Shown here one piece after another: positions 1 through 11,349 of a stretch of DNA of 64,000 nucleotides. Below the pieces are notes generated by a model. The model did no database searches, was not told where the DNA came from, and saw only the letters and a program-made list of their open reading frames with translations. Within the stretch, counting starts at the first letter, position 1. Each line of letters starts with the position of its first letter. This DNA is from Achromobacter insolitus (lineage in GTDB: Bacteria > Pseudomonadota > Gammaproteobacteria > Burkholderiales > Burkholderiaceae_B), in NCBI RefSeq assembly GCF_002209555.1, contig NZ_NJIF01000009.1, forward strand, positions 124,001 through 188,000, read 5' to 3'. The position numbers were made by a program, and so were the translations under genes.

Positions 1-169
1 CGGGCTGGGTAGCGTGATAGGCGCGGTGGTGGGCGGCGTGGCGGTCGGCGTGATCCAGTCGCTGTCCTCGCTGGTACTGCCGATGCAACTTCAGAACCTG
101 GCGTTGTTCGCCATCTTCATCCTGGTGCTGGCCGTGCGCCCGGAAGGTCTTTTGAAAAGGGCGGGCTGA
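1..169 (+). CDS. livH: LivH-type branched-chain amino acid ABC permease, 3' end only
   Basis: The frame is open from the left edge and ends at TGA 167-169, giving about 55 residues. They form a hydrophobic glycine-rich helix, then a second helix and a short basic tail ending in RPEGLLKRAG. That is the usual C-terminus of LivH-type inner-membrane permeases, in which RPEGLF or a close variant follows the last helix. The stop overlaps the livM ATG (ATGA), so the two are translationally coupled. The family call rests on this tail and on the livM-livG-livF order that follows; the substrate cannot be read from the fragment. Confidence 0.8.
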   Translation, partial: GLGSVIGAVVGGVAVGVIQSLSSLVLPMQLQNLALFAIFILVLAVRPEGLLKRAG

Positions 170-1143
170 TGGCCAAGAACCGACAACTCCTGCTGTGGGC
201 GCTGCCGCTGGCGGCCGCCCTTATCGTGCCATGGCTGATGGAAGACCAGGGCTACGGCATCCGGGTCCTGACGCTGGTGCTGCTGTTCGCGGCCATGGGT
301 CAGTCGTGGAATATCGTGGGTGGCCTGGCCAACCAGATCTCGCTGGGGCACGCGGCCTTCTTCGGGCTGGGCGCCTATACGTCGACGCTGCTGCTGATGC
401 GCTACGGCATTTCGCCCTGGCTGGGTATCGTCGCCGCCATGGCGGTAGCCGCGGTTGCGGGCGCATTGCTCAGCCTGCCCACCATGCGCCTGCGCGGACA
501 CTATTTCGCGCTGGCCACCCTGGCCTTCGGCGAGGTGCTGCGCGCAATCGCCAACACCTGGGCCTCCGTGACGGGCGGGCCGGTAGGCGTCTCGATTCCG
601 TTCTCGGAAGGCCTGGCCCAGATGCAGTTCAAATCCAGCATCCCCTACTACTACCTGATGCTGGGGGCCGCGGTCATCACGTCGGTGGTCTTTGCGCTGA
701 TCAGCCATTCGCGCCTGGGCTACCGCCTGCGCGCGGTCAAGGCCAATCCGCAGGCGGCCGAGGTGATCGGCGTGGACACCGCCCGTACCCGCATCCTTGC
801 CGCCGTCATCTCCGCCGCGCTCATGGGCGCCTGCGGCACGCTGTACGCGCAGTTCATCTATTTCTTCGATCCGGACACGGTCTTCTCGCTGGTCGGCGTT
901 TCGGTGCGCGTGGCGCTGATCTGCATCATCGGCGGCGTGGGCACCGTGGCCGGCCCGCTGATCGGTGCGCTGGTCATCATCCCGCTGGAAGAAGTGTTCA
1001 ACGACTGGCTGTCTGGTCACACGGCGGGCGTATCGCAGCTGGCTTTCGGGCTGATCCTCATCGCCATCATCCTGATCGAGCCGCGCGGCCTGTCGGCGCT
1101 GTGGACCCGGCTGCGCAACCTGACGCGAGGCCAACATGCCTGA
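169..1143 (+). CDS. livM: LivM-type branched-chain amino acid ABC transporter permease
   Basis: This 324-residue inner-membrane permease has about ten hydrophobic segments. It carries the family signature around LGHAAFFGLGAY (residues 64-75) and ends in IEPRGLSALW, typical of LivM. With LivH it forms the membrane channel of a HAAT importer energised by LivG and LivF. The ATG overlaps the livH stop, and the 3' end overlaps livG by 8 bases, so the four genes are one operon. No periplasmic binding protein is visible; it may lie upstream of the window. HAAT systems also import amides, urea and aromatic acids, and the catabolic genes downstream fit such a substrate better than leucine, but that is inference. 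Confidence 0.88.
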   Translation: MAKNRQLLLWALPLAAALIVPWLMEDQGYGIRVLTLVLLFAAMGQSWNIVGGLANQISLGHAAFFGLGAYTSTLLLMRYGISPWLGIVAAMAVAAVAGALLSLPTMRLRGHYFALATLAFGEVLRAIANTWASVTGGPVGVSIPFSEGLAQMQFKSSIPYYYLMLGAAVITSVVFALISHSRLGYRLRAVKANPQAAEVIGVDTARTRILAAVISAALMGACGTLYAQFIYFFDPDTVFSLVGVSVRVALICIIGGVGTVAGPLIGALVIIPLEEVFNDWLSGHTAGVSQLAFGLILIAIILIEPRGLSALWTRLRNLTRGQHA

Positions 1144-1876
1144 CATCCTAAAGGTGTCCCACATCCAGCGCCGCTTCGGGGGTCTGAAAGCCGTGGACGA
1201 CGTGTCGTTCAATGTGGCCCGCGGAGACATCCTCGGCCTCATCGGCCCCAACGGGGCGGGCAAGACCACACTGTTCAACCTGCTGGTCGGGCTGTACCGC
1301 GGCAACGGCGGCCGCATCGAACTGGAGGGACGCGACATCAGCGGCCTGCGGCCCCACCAGATCGCGGCGCTGGGCATGACCAAGACCTTCCAGAACGTGG
1401 CGCTGTTCCCCGAAATGACGGTGCTGGACAACGTGCTGGTCGGCGGATTGCTGCGCTATGACGTGAGCCGCGCCCGGGCGCTTGCGCTCGACAACCTGGA
1501 CCGCGTCGGCCTGTCCAGCATCGCGCGCAAGCCGGCCGGCGAGCTTTCGTTTCCGGAACAGGCGCGCGTGGAGCTGGCGCGCGCGCTGTGCACCGACCCC
1601 AAGGTCTTCCTGCTGGACGAGGTGATGGCGGCGCTGAATGAATCCGAGATGGACGCCCTGCTGGACCTGATCCGCACCCTGCGCGACGAATCGGGCATCA
1701 CCTTCATCGTGGTGGAACACCATATGCGCGCCATCATGCGCCTGTGCAACCGGATTCTGGTGCTGTCGTTCGGCCAGAAGATCGCAGAGGGCAGCCCGGC
1801 GCAGATCGCGGCCGATCCCACGGTAATCGAGGTCTACCTGGGCAAATCGCTGGAACAGCTGGAGGTGCCGGCATGA
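1136..1876 (+). CDS. livG: LivG-type ABC transporter ATP-binding protein
   Basis: This 246-residue cytoplasmic ATPase pairs with LivF. Walker A is GPNGAGKT at residues 37-44. Walker B is FLLDEV, and the switch histidine is in VVEHH. Two motifs deviate from the common form: the signature reads LSFPEQ rather than a LSGGQ/YGQQ type, and the D-loop region reads VMAALNESE where many LivG proteins have PMAGLNP. The catalytic Glu and His are kept, so it is probably active. It overlaps livM by 8 bases and livF by 4 (ATGA). Confidence 0.9.
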   Translation: MPDILKVSHIQRRFGGLKAVDDVSFNVARGDILGLIGPNGAGKTTLFNLLVGLYRGNGGRIELEGRDISGLRPHQIAALGMTKTFQNVALFPEMTVLDNVLVGGLLRYDVSRARALALDNLDRVGLSSIARKPAGELSFPEQARVELARALCTDPKVFLLDEVMAALNESEMDALLDLIRTLRDESGITFIVVEHHMRAIMRLCNRILVLSFGQKIAEGSPAQIAADPTVIEVYLGKSLEQLEVPA

Positions 1877-2586
1877 GCCTGTTGCAGATCCAGGGGCTGA
1901 CCGCCGCCTACGACCGCAGTCCGGTGCTGCGCGACATCACGCTGGACGTGCCCGCAGGCGGCTTCATCGCCGTGGTCGGCGCCAACACGGCCGGCAAGAG
2001 CACGCTGCTGCGCTGCATCTCCGGCCTGCTGGACAAGGTCGGCGGCAGCGTCAAGTTCGACGGACAGGAGATCCTGCGCCTGCCCCCGCATCGCATCCCC
2101 GAACTGGGTATCGCCCACGTGCCGGAGGGTCGCCATGTCTTTCCGGAAATGACGGTCGAAGAGAATCTTTACCTGGGCGGTTATACCCGCCGCCGCGACA
2201 TGGCGGGGATCAAGCGCGGCTGCGACAGGATCTACGCGCTGTTCCCGCGGCTGCGCGAACGACGCCGCCAGCAGGCCGGCACGCTGTCGGGTGGCGAGCA
2301 GCAGATGGTGGCCTTTGGCCGCGCGCTGATGCTGGAACCCCGGCTGTTGCTGCTGGACGAGCCCAGCCATGGCCTGGCGCCCAAGATCGTCGAAGAAATG
2401 CACCAGGCGATGATAGACATCCATCGCAGCGGCCTGACCATATTGCTGGTGGAGCAGAACACGCGCCTGGCGCTATCGGTAGCGGAGTACGCCTACGTGC
2501 TCCAGTCGGGTTCCCTGGTGCTGTCCGGGCCCAGCGCCGAATTGCTGGAAGACAGCCGCGTGCGCGCGGCCTACCTCGGGCTGTAA
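1873..2586 (+). CDS. livF: LivF-type ABC transporter ATP-binding protein
   Basis: This 237-residue ATPase is the second nucleotide-binding subunit of the importer. I start it at ATG 1873, which overlaps the livG stop; an in-frame start at 1744 would give an N-terminus with no resemblance to the family. Walker A is GANTAGKST at residues 36-44, with Thr39 where nearly all LivF proteins have Gly; the GxxxxGK[ST] pattern still holds. The signature LSGGEQQ and Walker B LLLLDEPSHGL are canonical. It ends the transporter operon; the next gene begins 117 bases later with its own possible promoter. Confidence 0.9.
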   Translation: MSLLQIQGLTAAYDRSPVLRDITLDVPAGGFIAVVGANTAGKSTLLRCISGLLDKVGGSVKFDGQEILRLPPHRIPELGIAHVPEGRHVFPEMTVEENLYLGGYTRRRDMAGIKRGCDRIYALFPRLRERRRQQAGTLSGGEQQMVAFGRALMLEPRLLLLDEPSHGLAPKIVEEMHQAMIDIHRSGLTILLVEQNTRLALSVAEYAYVLQSGSLVLSGPSAELLEDSRVRAAYLGL

Positions 2587-2605
2587 CCATGGCCCGCCGA
2601 CGGGA

Positions 2606-2627
2606 TATATTGCGTCTTTACGTAGAC
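2606..2627 (+). promoter_or_regulatory. candidate promoter and inverted repeat upstream of the GntR gene
   Basis: The livF-gntR gap of 117 bases has a good -10 box, TATATT at 2606-2611, though no clear -35. It is followed by GTCT (2614-2617) and AGAC (2624-2627) facing each other across 6 bases. An operator just after a -10 would suit autorepression. The arms are only 4 bp, so this is a weak call. Confidence 0.3.
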
Positions 2628-2703
2628 ACGGCGGTTCGCCGCGGCGCGGCGATGAGCCGGCGCCAGCGCGCGGGCTTGCCGCCAGCATAAGCGAGAGACA
2701 GCC

Positions 2704-3447
2704 ATGGCCACCCCGACAGGCGCGGTATTCGAGAAACCCGGCACCCTGCGCACCCGCGTAGAGGAATTCCTGCGCACATCCATCATGGACGGGCGGATCA
2801 AGGGCGGGGAACGCCTGCGCGAACAGGAACTGTGCGATCAACTCAGCATCAGCCGCAGCACGCTGCGCGAGGCGCTGCGCACCCTGGAAGCCGAACGCCT
2901 GATTTCCATCGAGCCGCACCGTGGCCCCACGGTGGTGCGCATCACGGAAAAAGCCGCCCGCGACCTCTATGCGTTACGCGCCCTGCTTGAGGGCTTTGCC
3001 GCGCATGAATTCGCCAGGCTTGCGAGCGATGCCGACGTGGAGCGCCTGCGCAAGGCGGTCGACGCCCTGCACCGCCAGGCCAAGGGCAACAACAAATCGG
3101 CCCTGCTGGCCGCCAAGCGCGACTTCTACGACGTGTTGCTAAGCGGCTGTGACAACGACCTGATCAAGGACATGCTGCCGGGCTTGCTGTCGCGGATCAA
3201 TCTGCTGCGCGCCACCTCCTTCGCGCGCGCCGACCGGCTGCCGGAAAGCATGGCTGAAATCGACCTGATCTTCGAGCGCATCCGGGCTCGGGATCCGCAA
3301 GGCGCGCAAAGCGCGGCGCAAAGCCACATCGTGAACGCGGAACGCACTGCGCTCGAAGTGCTCAAGCGCCAGCAACAGGAGACATCCGACAGTGAAGGCG
3401 ATCGCCCAGAAACTAAAGGCCGGGGCAGCCCTGGCTCAGCAGGATAG
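2704..3447 (+). CDS. GntR-family (FadR/FCD subfamily) transcriptional regulator
   Basis: This 247-residue regulator has an N-terminal winged helix (about residues 12-78), with the recognition stretch SISRSTLREALRTLEAERLI. A helical FCD ligand domain follows (about 85-220), carrying the usual Asp, Arg and His residues that bind a metal and small carboxylates. It probably controls the adjacent hydrolase genes and perhaps the liv operon in response to a carboxylate. Its 3' end overlaps the next gene by 56 bases. That is unusually long and means the last 18 or so residues (rich in Ser, Gly, Glu) are encoded in DNA shared with the hydrolase start. A shorter hydrolase start is possible. Confidence 0.85.
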   Translation: MATPTGAVFEKPGTLRTRVEEFLRTSIMDGRIKGGERLREQELCDQLSISRSTLREALRTLEAERLISIEPHRGPTVVRITEKAARDLYALRALLEGFAAHEFARLASDADVERLRKAVDALHRQAKGNNKSALLAAKRDFYDVLLSGCDNDLIKDMLPGLLSRINLLRATSFARADRLPESMAEIDLIFERIRARDPQGAQSAAQSHIVNAERTALEVLKRQQQETSDSEGDRPETKGRGSPGSAG

Positions 3448-4624
3448 CGAATTCATCCTGGCCGCCCGCGGCCTGCCCTGCGCCATCTGGCTGCAGGCAG
3501 GGCCCGGGCCGGAGGAAAGAATAGCGGTCTGGGCCGGCCAACCCGCCGCCCCCTCGCAATGCATCGTCGTCAGCGCGCCGCCCGACACGTGGCAGAAGCT
3601 GCTCAACGACACCCCGCCCCCCGGCTACCACTCCTTTACCGCAGCCCGTCGCCAGGCGCAGGGCCTGCGCATCAGCGGCGATGCACTGGCCATCGCGCAG
3701 GCCCTGCATGCGCTGGAGCGGCTGTTCGAGATCCTTCGCGGCCAGCTCGCCGCGGCGCCCGAACTGCTGGACCGCAGCCCGATTTCCGGCGCCTACGCCA
3801 CGATAGACATCGGGCCTTCCCAGACCTCCCTCTACTATGAAACCAGCGGGCTCGACGCCGGGCCGCCGCTGTTGATGCTGCACACGGCCGGCGCGGACTC
3901 CCGCCAGTACCATGCACTGATGGCCGACCCCGGGTTGCGCGAGCAATGGCGCATGATCGCATTCGATATGCCTGGCCACGGACGCAGCATGCCGCTGCCC
4001 GGCCAGGCCTGGACCGAAGCCGGCCTCACCCGCGACGCCTATCTCCAGACCTGCCTGGCGGTGATCCGCCAGGTCGCGCGCGCGCCAGCGGCATTGCTGG
4101 GCTGTTCGATGGGCGCGGCGATGGCGCTGCTGGTCGCGGCGCGCAGCCCCGCCGACGTGACCGGCGTCGTCGCGCTGGAGGCGCCCTACAGGGCGGCCGG
4201 ACGCCGCACTCCCATGCTTTGCCATCCCCAGGTGAACCAGGCGGCGCACAACCCCGCCTACGTGCGCGGTCTGATGGGGCCAGCCGCCACCTTGCAGGCC
4301 CGCCGCGAAGCGGCCTGGATCTACTCGCAGGGCGGTTTCAACGTCTACGCCAACGATCTCTGGTTCTATAGCGAAGACTTCGACGCCGCCACGCACCTGG
4401 CTGGCCTGAACGCCGACGCCTTCGGCATATCGCTGCTGACCGGCGCGTACGACTATTCAGCCAGCCCCGAGGATTCCCGCCGGGTGGCCGCCCTGATTCC
4501 GGGTGCGCGCTTTCAGGCCATGCCGGACCTGGGACACTTCCCCATGGTAGAGAACCCTCGACGCCTGCTGGAGTATCTTCGGCCCGAACTGGACCACCTG
4601 CGCACAACCGGAGCCATCGCATGA
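3392..4624 (+). CDS. alpha/beta hydrolase with an SCP2-like N-terminal region
   Basis: At 410 residues this is about 130 longer than an ordinary alpha/beta hydrolase. The hydrolase fold occupies about 140-400, with nucleophile Ser239 in GCSMG, a likely acid at Asp354 and His382 in DLGHFP. Residues 40-120 (VWAGQP, then a WQKLL stretch, then LRISGDALAIAQALHALERL) have the pattern of an SCP2-type lipid or acyl-carrier binding domain; this is my reading by eye, not a search result. The start is GTG 3392, inside the 3' end of the GntR gene. Its end overlaps the next gene by 4 bases. The substrate is unknown; an ester, lactone or C-C bond is possible. Confidence 0.75.
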   Translation: MKAIAQKLKAGAALAQQDSEFILAARGLPCAIWLQAGPGPEERIAVWAGQPAAPSQCIVVSAPPDTWQKLLNDTPPPGYHSFTAARRQAQGLRISGDALAIAQALHALERLFEILRGQLAAAPELLDRSPISGAYATIDIGPSQTSLYYETSGLDAGPPLLMLHTAGADSRQYHALMADPGLREQWRMIAFDMPGHGRSMPLPGQAWTEAGLTRDAYLQTCLAVIRQVARAPAALLGCSMGAAMALLVAARSPADVTGVVALEAPYRAAGRRTPMLCHPQVNQAAHNPAYVRGLMGPAATLQARREAAWIYSQGGFNVYANDLWFYSEDFDAATHLAGLNADAFGISLLTGAYDYSASPEDSRRVAALIPGARFQAMPDLGHFPMVENPRRLLEYLRPELDHLRTTGAIA

Positions 4625-5424
4625 CGCTGCCCGATTATGAAATCTATGCCCTGCGCTACGCCACGGTGGCGCGCCGGAAAAACCAGAACTTCATCACCCC
4701 ACCGGATCCGCATGACGGCCCGATGCCGATGGACTATTTCGTCTGGGTCATACGCAACGGCACGCGCGTCTACCTCGTCGACACGGGATTCAACGAGGAC
4801 GCCGCCCGCGCGCGCGGCCGCGAGTTCCTGCGTTGCCCGATCGAGGCCCTGGCGAAACTGGGCATCTCGCCCGCCGACATCCGCGACGTCATCGTCACGC
4901 ATCTGCACTACGATCACGCCGGCAATATCCGCAAGCTGCCGCAGGCCCGGCTGCATATACAGGAAAGCGAACTGCACTATGCCTGCGGTTGCAACATGCG
5001 TTTCGACATGCTGCGCCACGCCTATGCCGTGGAGGACGTGATCGACGTGGTGCGAGGCGTCTATGACAAGCGAGTGGCCTTCTACCACGGCCATGACGAG
5101 ATCGCGCCCGGCCTGCAGCTGCTGCACATCGGCGGCCATACCCGCGGACTGCAGGCCGTGCGCGTGCACACCGCCCGCGGCTGGATGGTGCTGGCCTCGG
5201 ATGCCAGCCACTACTACGACAATATGGAACGGGACGCGCCCTTCCCCATCGTCGACAACGTGGCCGACATGCTGGCGGGCTACGAGATCTTGCTGAAATT
5301 CGCGGAATCTCCCGACCACATCGTGCCCGGACACGATCCGCTGGTCAGGATGCGATATCCCGCCCTGGCCGGCGCGGACACCGACGTGGTGGCGCTGCAC
5401 CTGGACAAGGGCGCCCGTTCCTGA
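4621..5424 (+). CDS. metallo-beta-lactamase-fold hydrolase, N-acyl-homoserine-lactonase-like
   Basis: This 267-residue cytoplasmic metalloenzyme carries the di-zinc motif HLHYDHAG (His94, His96, Asp98, His99). Further ligands are His in GGHT near residue 170, Asp in ASDASH, and His in PGHDP near the C-terminus. This set and the length match the AHL-lactonase-like branch, which opens lactones, although many members act on other esters or lactones. The start overlaps the preceding hydrolase stop (ATGA), so the two enzymes are made together and may act in sequence on one catabolite. A role in degrading signals is possible but the neighbours argue for catabolism. Confidence 0.8.
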   Translation: MTLPDYEIYALRYATVARRKNQNFITPPDPHDGPMPMDYFVWVIRNGTRVYLVDTGFNEDAARARGREFLRCPIEALAKLGISPADIRDVIVTHLHYDHAGNIRKLPQARLHIQESELHYACGCNMRFDMLRHAYAVEDVIDVVRGVYDKRVAFYHGHDEIAPGLQLLHIGGHTRGLQAVRVHTARGWMVLASDASHYYDNMERDAPFPIVDNVADMLAGYEILLKFAESPDHIVPGHDPLVRMRYPALAGADTDVVALHLDKGARS

Positions 5425-5445
5425 GAGCAGCGACGCTTTCCGGCG

Positions 5446-6444
5446 TCACATTCCCAACGGCCGGATCGCCTCGTCCACTTCCTCGGCCGACAGATCCTGC
5501 ACGATCAGGACCATGGCGCCTGCCTGCGCCGCGCCTTGCGGCACGGCGACCGGTTCGGGCGTGGCGAAGACATGCCGCACCCCGTGCACGGCGCGCAGGG
5601 TTCCATCCGTCCAGCGCAACAGGCCTTTGGCGCGCAGCAGGCGATCGCCGACCTGCCTCTGCATATGCCGGGTCCAGCGCGCGTAATCCTCCCAGCCCAC
5701 CGGACGGCCTTGCGGGTAGGCGTAGGACACGATGCCGTAGCGCAGCACGTGCGCGAGCGGACCCGCGACCGGCGGCGCGCCCACCTGCAGAATGGCCGCG
5801 TCCAGGTGTTCGGCGCGCAATCCATCGAACAGCGCCGGCGCGTCCTCGCCCACGGTATCGGGCGAAACCCGGCGGATTTCCGCGCTGGCGTTATAGCCGC
5901 GCAGCGTGGCCAGCAGCGTTTGGATGGTTGCCTCATCGGCCAGATCGACCTTGGTCAGCGCAATACGGTCGGCAATGGCGACCTGGGTGCTGGCTTCGCG
6001 GTATGCGTCCAGCGTGGAGGCGCCATGCAGCGCATCCGCCGTCGCCACCACGCCGCCGAAACGGTAATGACGGGCGATCAGCGGGTCTGCCGACAGCGTG
6101 TTGATCACCGGACAGGGGTCTGCCAAGCCGGATGTCTCCACCACGACGCGGGTGTATGGCGGAATCTCCCCTCGCTGGCGCCGGTAATAAAGCGATTCCA
6201 GCGTGTCCTGCAACGAACTGGTAGCCGCGCAACACAGGCAGCCCGAATCCAACAGCACCACGTCCGTGTCATCGGCCTTGCCCACCAGCATATGGTCAAG
6301 GCCGATCTCGCCGAACTCATTGATGACCACGGCCGTGTCGGCAAAGCGCGGGCTGCGCACCAGGCGGGACAACAGCGTGGTCTTGCCGCTGCCCAGGAAT
6401 CCCGTCAGCAGATAGACCGGCAATGGCTCGGCGGCAACCGGCAT
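5446..6444 (-). CDS. CobW/COG0523-family GTPase, putative metal chaperone
   Basis: This 332-residue protein has a P-loop GFLGSGKTT (residues 15-23), the metal-binding CLCC at 69-72, the ETSGLADP motif, and a C-terminal CobW_C-like region with a VRHVF stretch. The family uses GTP to deliver zinc, cobalt or iron to target enzymes. It is the last gene of the leftward operon, 8 bases after the cysteine hydrolase gene. The zinc-type amidohydrolase two genes upstream, or the metallo-beta-lactamase-like enzyme across the convergent gap, are natural clients. Nitrile hydratase activators and YjiA-like proteins are alternatives, but no nitrile hydratase is present. Confidence 0.85.
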   Translation of the reverse strand: MPVAAEPLPVYLLTGFLGSGKTTLLSRLVRSPRFADTAVVINEFGEIGLDHMLVGKADDTDVVLLDSGCLCCAATSSLQDTLESLYYRRQRGEIPPYTRVVVETSGLADPCPVINTLSADPLIARHYRFGGVVATADALHGASTLDAYREASTQVAIADRIALTKVDLADEATIQTLLATLRGYNASAEIRRVSPDTVGEDAPALFDGLRAEHLDAAILQVGAPPVAGPLAHVLRYGIVSYAYPQGRPVGWEDYARWTRHMQRQVGDRLLRAKGLLRWTDGTLRAVHGVRHVFATPEPVAVPQGAAQAGAMVLIVQDLSAEEVDEAIRPLGM

Positions 6445-6452
6445 GGCGTTGC

Positions 6453-7181
6453 TCAGCCCTGGTTGGCGGCGTCGGGCGCCGGCAGGTTGCGCAGGTAATC
6501 CTGCACTTCACGCGACGGAATCACGTCCGCGTACTTGCAATTAAGATCGAACAGGCTCATCGCATGGCTGGCCTGGAAGCGGTCGAACGCCGCCTCTTCG
6601 GGAATGATGACCTTGAAGTTGTACGAGTATGCGTCCACCGTCGTGGCCCGCAGGCATCCCGAGGATGTGCACCCCACCAGTATCAGCGTGTCCACATCCA
6701 GGAAGTTCAGGTGGCTCATGAAGATGGTGCCGAAGAAGCACGACGGCTTCTGCTTGGTGATGCGGATGTCCTGCGGACGCGGCGCCAGCGGCTCCACGGT
6801 CTGGGTGGCATGGGTGTTGGCCAGCACGGTCTTTTCGCCGCCACGGTGGTTCTTGCCCACCTGCACGCCGCTATCCAGCAAATCGGCGCGGCGGCCGCTT
6901 TCGGTGTAGAAAACAGGAATGTTCTTGTCGCGCGCCAGTTCCAGCAGCGGGACGATGTGCGCCACCGCGTCCCAGGCCTCGCGGCCGCAGTGGGTACGGT
7001 ACTGCTTCAGGCCTTCCAGGATGTCCTGGGGCGTATCGCCGCAGAAGTTGTATTGAACGTCGATGATGAACAGAGCCGGACGCTTGCCGAAGCCGCCGCG
7101 CTTGCCATAGCCGGCTTGCGCCAGGACCTGCTTGTCGCGCTCGGTCAGAAAGTCGTCCCAGATTCGCTTGGTTTCGCTCAT
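6453..7181 (-). CDS. isochorismatase-like cysteine hydrolase (amidase)
   Basis: At 242 residues this is a cysteine hydrolase of the isochorismatase superfamily. The triad can be placed: Asp41 in FIIDVQ, Lys in the KQKPSCF stretch, and Cys176 in GCTSSGCLRA. Relatives include N-carbamoylsarcosine amidase, maleamate amidase and ureidoacrylate amidase RutB, all of which remove ammonia or carbamate from a linear amide. Placement 33 bases after a ring-opening amidohydrolase gene suggests it cleaves that enzyme's linear amide or ureide product. The exact substrate is not determined by sequence. Confidence 0.85.
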   Translation of the reverse strand: MSETKRIWDDFLTERDKQVLAQAGYGKRGGFGKRPALFIIDVQYNFCGDTPQDILEGLKQYRTHCGREAWDAVAHIVPLLELARDKNIPVFYTESGRRADLLDSGVQVGKNHRGGEKTVLANTHATQTVEPLAPRPQDIRITKQKPSCFFGTIFMSHLNFLDVDTLILVGCTSSGCLRATTVDAYSYNFKVIIPEEAAFDRFQASHAMSLFDLNCKYADVIPSREVQDYLRNLPAPDAANQG

Positions 7182-7214
7182 GGTAATGCCTGCCAGAAAA
7201 AGAGTGGGTTCAGT

Positions 7215-8576
7215 TCAAAGACGCTTGAGGTAGCGGCCGCCAGGATTGCTGCGCGCCGCATCGGTGATGCGGCCGTCCAGTGCCACGGTGCGGCCGCGCA
7301 CCAAAGTGCGCACGGGCCAGCCCTTCAGGGTCATGCCCTCGTAGGGCGAATAATCGGAATTCGACTCCAGCGTGGCGGGATCGACAGTGCGCTCCAGGTC
7401 CGGGTCGACCAGCACCAGGTCGGCGTCCTTGCCGATCTCGATGCTGCCCTTGCCGGGCATGCGATAGATGCGCGCGGAGTTCTCGGCGGCAACCTTCATC
7501 AGGATTTCCAGCGGCACGCCGCGGCGGTGATAGCCCTCATGCAGCAGGATCGGCAACATCAGGCCGGTTCCCGGAAAGCCGTTGCTGGCGGCCCAGATGT
7601 CCGTATCCTTGGTGGCGCGCTTGCGCGGCACGTGGTCGGTACCTATGGTGGTGATGGACCCGTCCAGCACGCCTTCCCACATGGCGTCCACATCGCTTTG
7701 CCCACGCACCGGCGGGTTGACCTTGGCGTAGGTGCCGGCGGGCGACTCGTCGTTCAAAAACAGGTAGTGCGGGCAGGTCTCGACGTAGATGGGCGGTGCA
7801 TCCGCCGTACGGCGATGGCGCCGCGCCTCGTCCAGCGCTTCGCGGCTGCTCAGGTGCACGATATTGACCGCAGCGCCCGTCTTCGCCGCGAAATAGCAAA
7901 CGCGGTGCACGTTTTCGGCTTCCAGGAAGTCCGGGCTTTGTTCGTTCCAGGCCTTCAGATCGTCGCGGCCCGCCGCGCGTAGCGGATCCCTCAGCACCGG
8001 AATCACCTCGACGTTCTCGCAGTGCACCCCCATGATGGCGCCTGGAATCGCGGCGGTGGCGCGCAGCGCCGAATACAGCAGGCCGTCGTCGATATCCGTA
8101 AAGCCCTTGGACAGCCCCGCCGCGCCCTTGTACATCATGTAGAGCTTGTACGAATTCACGTTGAAGCGCCGCGAGATCTCCTCCAGCGTTTCCACGTGCA
8201 GATTGCTGGTGATGCCGAAGTGAAAGCCGAAGTCCACGCAGCTTTGCGACAAAGCGCGGTCGCGCACCTTTTCGAAGGAATCCCGGATGTCCGCCGAGCG
8301 ATGGAACGACAGTACGGTAGTGGTGCCGCCCAACGCAGCGAAGCGCGATTCCGTTTCGAAGTCCGTTTCGGGCGAGCCGAAGCCGAAATGCACGTGCGGA
8401 TCTATCAGCCCCGGCAGCACCCACAGCCCTTGGCAGTCTATGGTTTCGCGGGCCTCTAGTGGCGTGCCTGGCTCGGCAATGATCGCGATGCGGCCGTCAA
8501 TGACGCCGAGCACGCCTTCGGTCAGTCCCTGCTGCGGCAAATACAGTCTTGCATTGGTGAGTAACAGATCCAGCAT
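7215..8576 (-). CDS. hydantoinase/dihydroorotase-like amidohydrolase
   Basis: This 453-residue TIM-barrel metalloenzyme is of the dihydropyrimidinase/allantoinase/dihydroorotase group. The HxH metal motif is His61/His63 in DPHVHFG. The bridging, normally carbamylated, lysine is in NSYKLYM; further ligands are His in GVHCEN, His in VHLSS and the catalytic Asp in GTDHVP. The group hydrolyses cyclic amides and ureides. Genes on either side encode an aconitase paralogue and a cysteine amidase, a context unlike the pyrimidine, purine or allantoin pathways, so I give no symbol. Start ATG 8576 lies 30 bases after the aconitase stop. Confidence 0.85.
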   Translation of the reverse strand: MLDLLLTNARLYLPQQGLTEGVLGVIDGRIAIIAEPGTPLEARETIDCQGLWVLPGLIDPHVHFGFGSPETDFETESRFAALGGTTTVLSFHRSADIRDSFEKVRDRALSQSCVDFGFHFGITSNLHVETLEEISRRFNVNSYKLYMMYKGAAGLSKGFTDIDDGLLYSALRATAAIPGAIMGVHCENVEVIPVLRDPLRAAGRDDLKAWNEQSPDFLEAENVHRVCYFAAKTGAAVNIVHLSSREALDEARRHRRTADAPPIYVETCPHYLFLNDESPAGTYAKVNPPVRGQSDVDAMWEGVLDGSITTIGTDHVPRKRATKDTDIWAASNGFPGTGLMLPILLHEGYHRRGVPLEILMKVAAENSARIYRMPGKGSIEIGKDADLVLVDPDLERTVDPATLESNSDYSPYEGMTLKGWPVRTLVRGRTVALDGRITDAARSNPGGRYLKRL

Positions 8577-8606
8577 AATGTCTTGTTTCCTGAGTAATGC
8601 GTTTTT

Positions 8607-11297
<2,691 letters not shown>

Positions 11298-11349
11298 GGC
11301 AGCGGTAATAAGGAAAATCTCAACTGAGGCCATCTTACGGCTTACAAAA

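Noticed and set aside
91-1431. Long antisense frames opposite livM, livG and other GC-rich genes
   Set aside because: High GC leaves long stop-free antisense frames. The sense proteins have complete family motifs; the antisense ones are rich in His, Arg, Gln and Ala with none.
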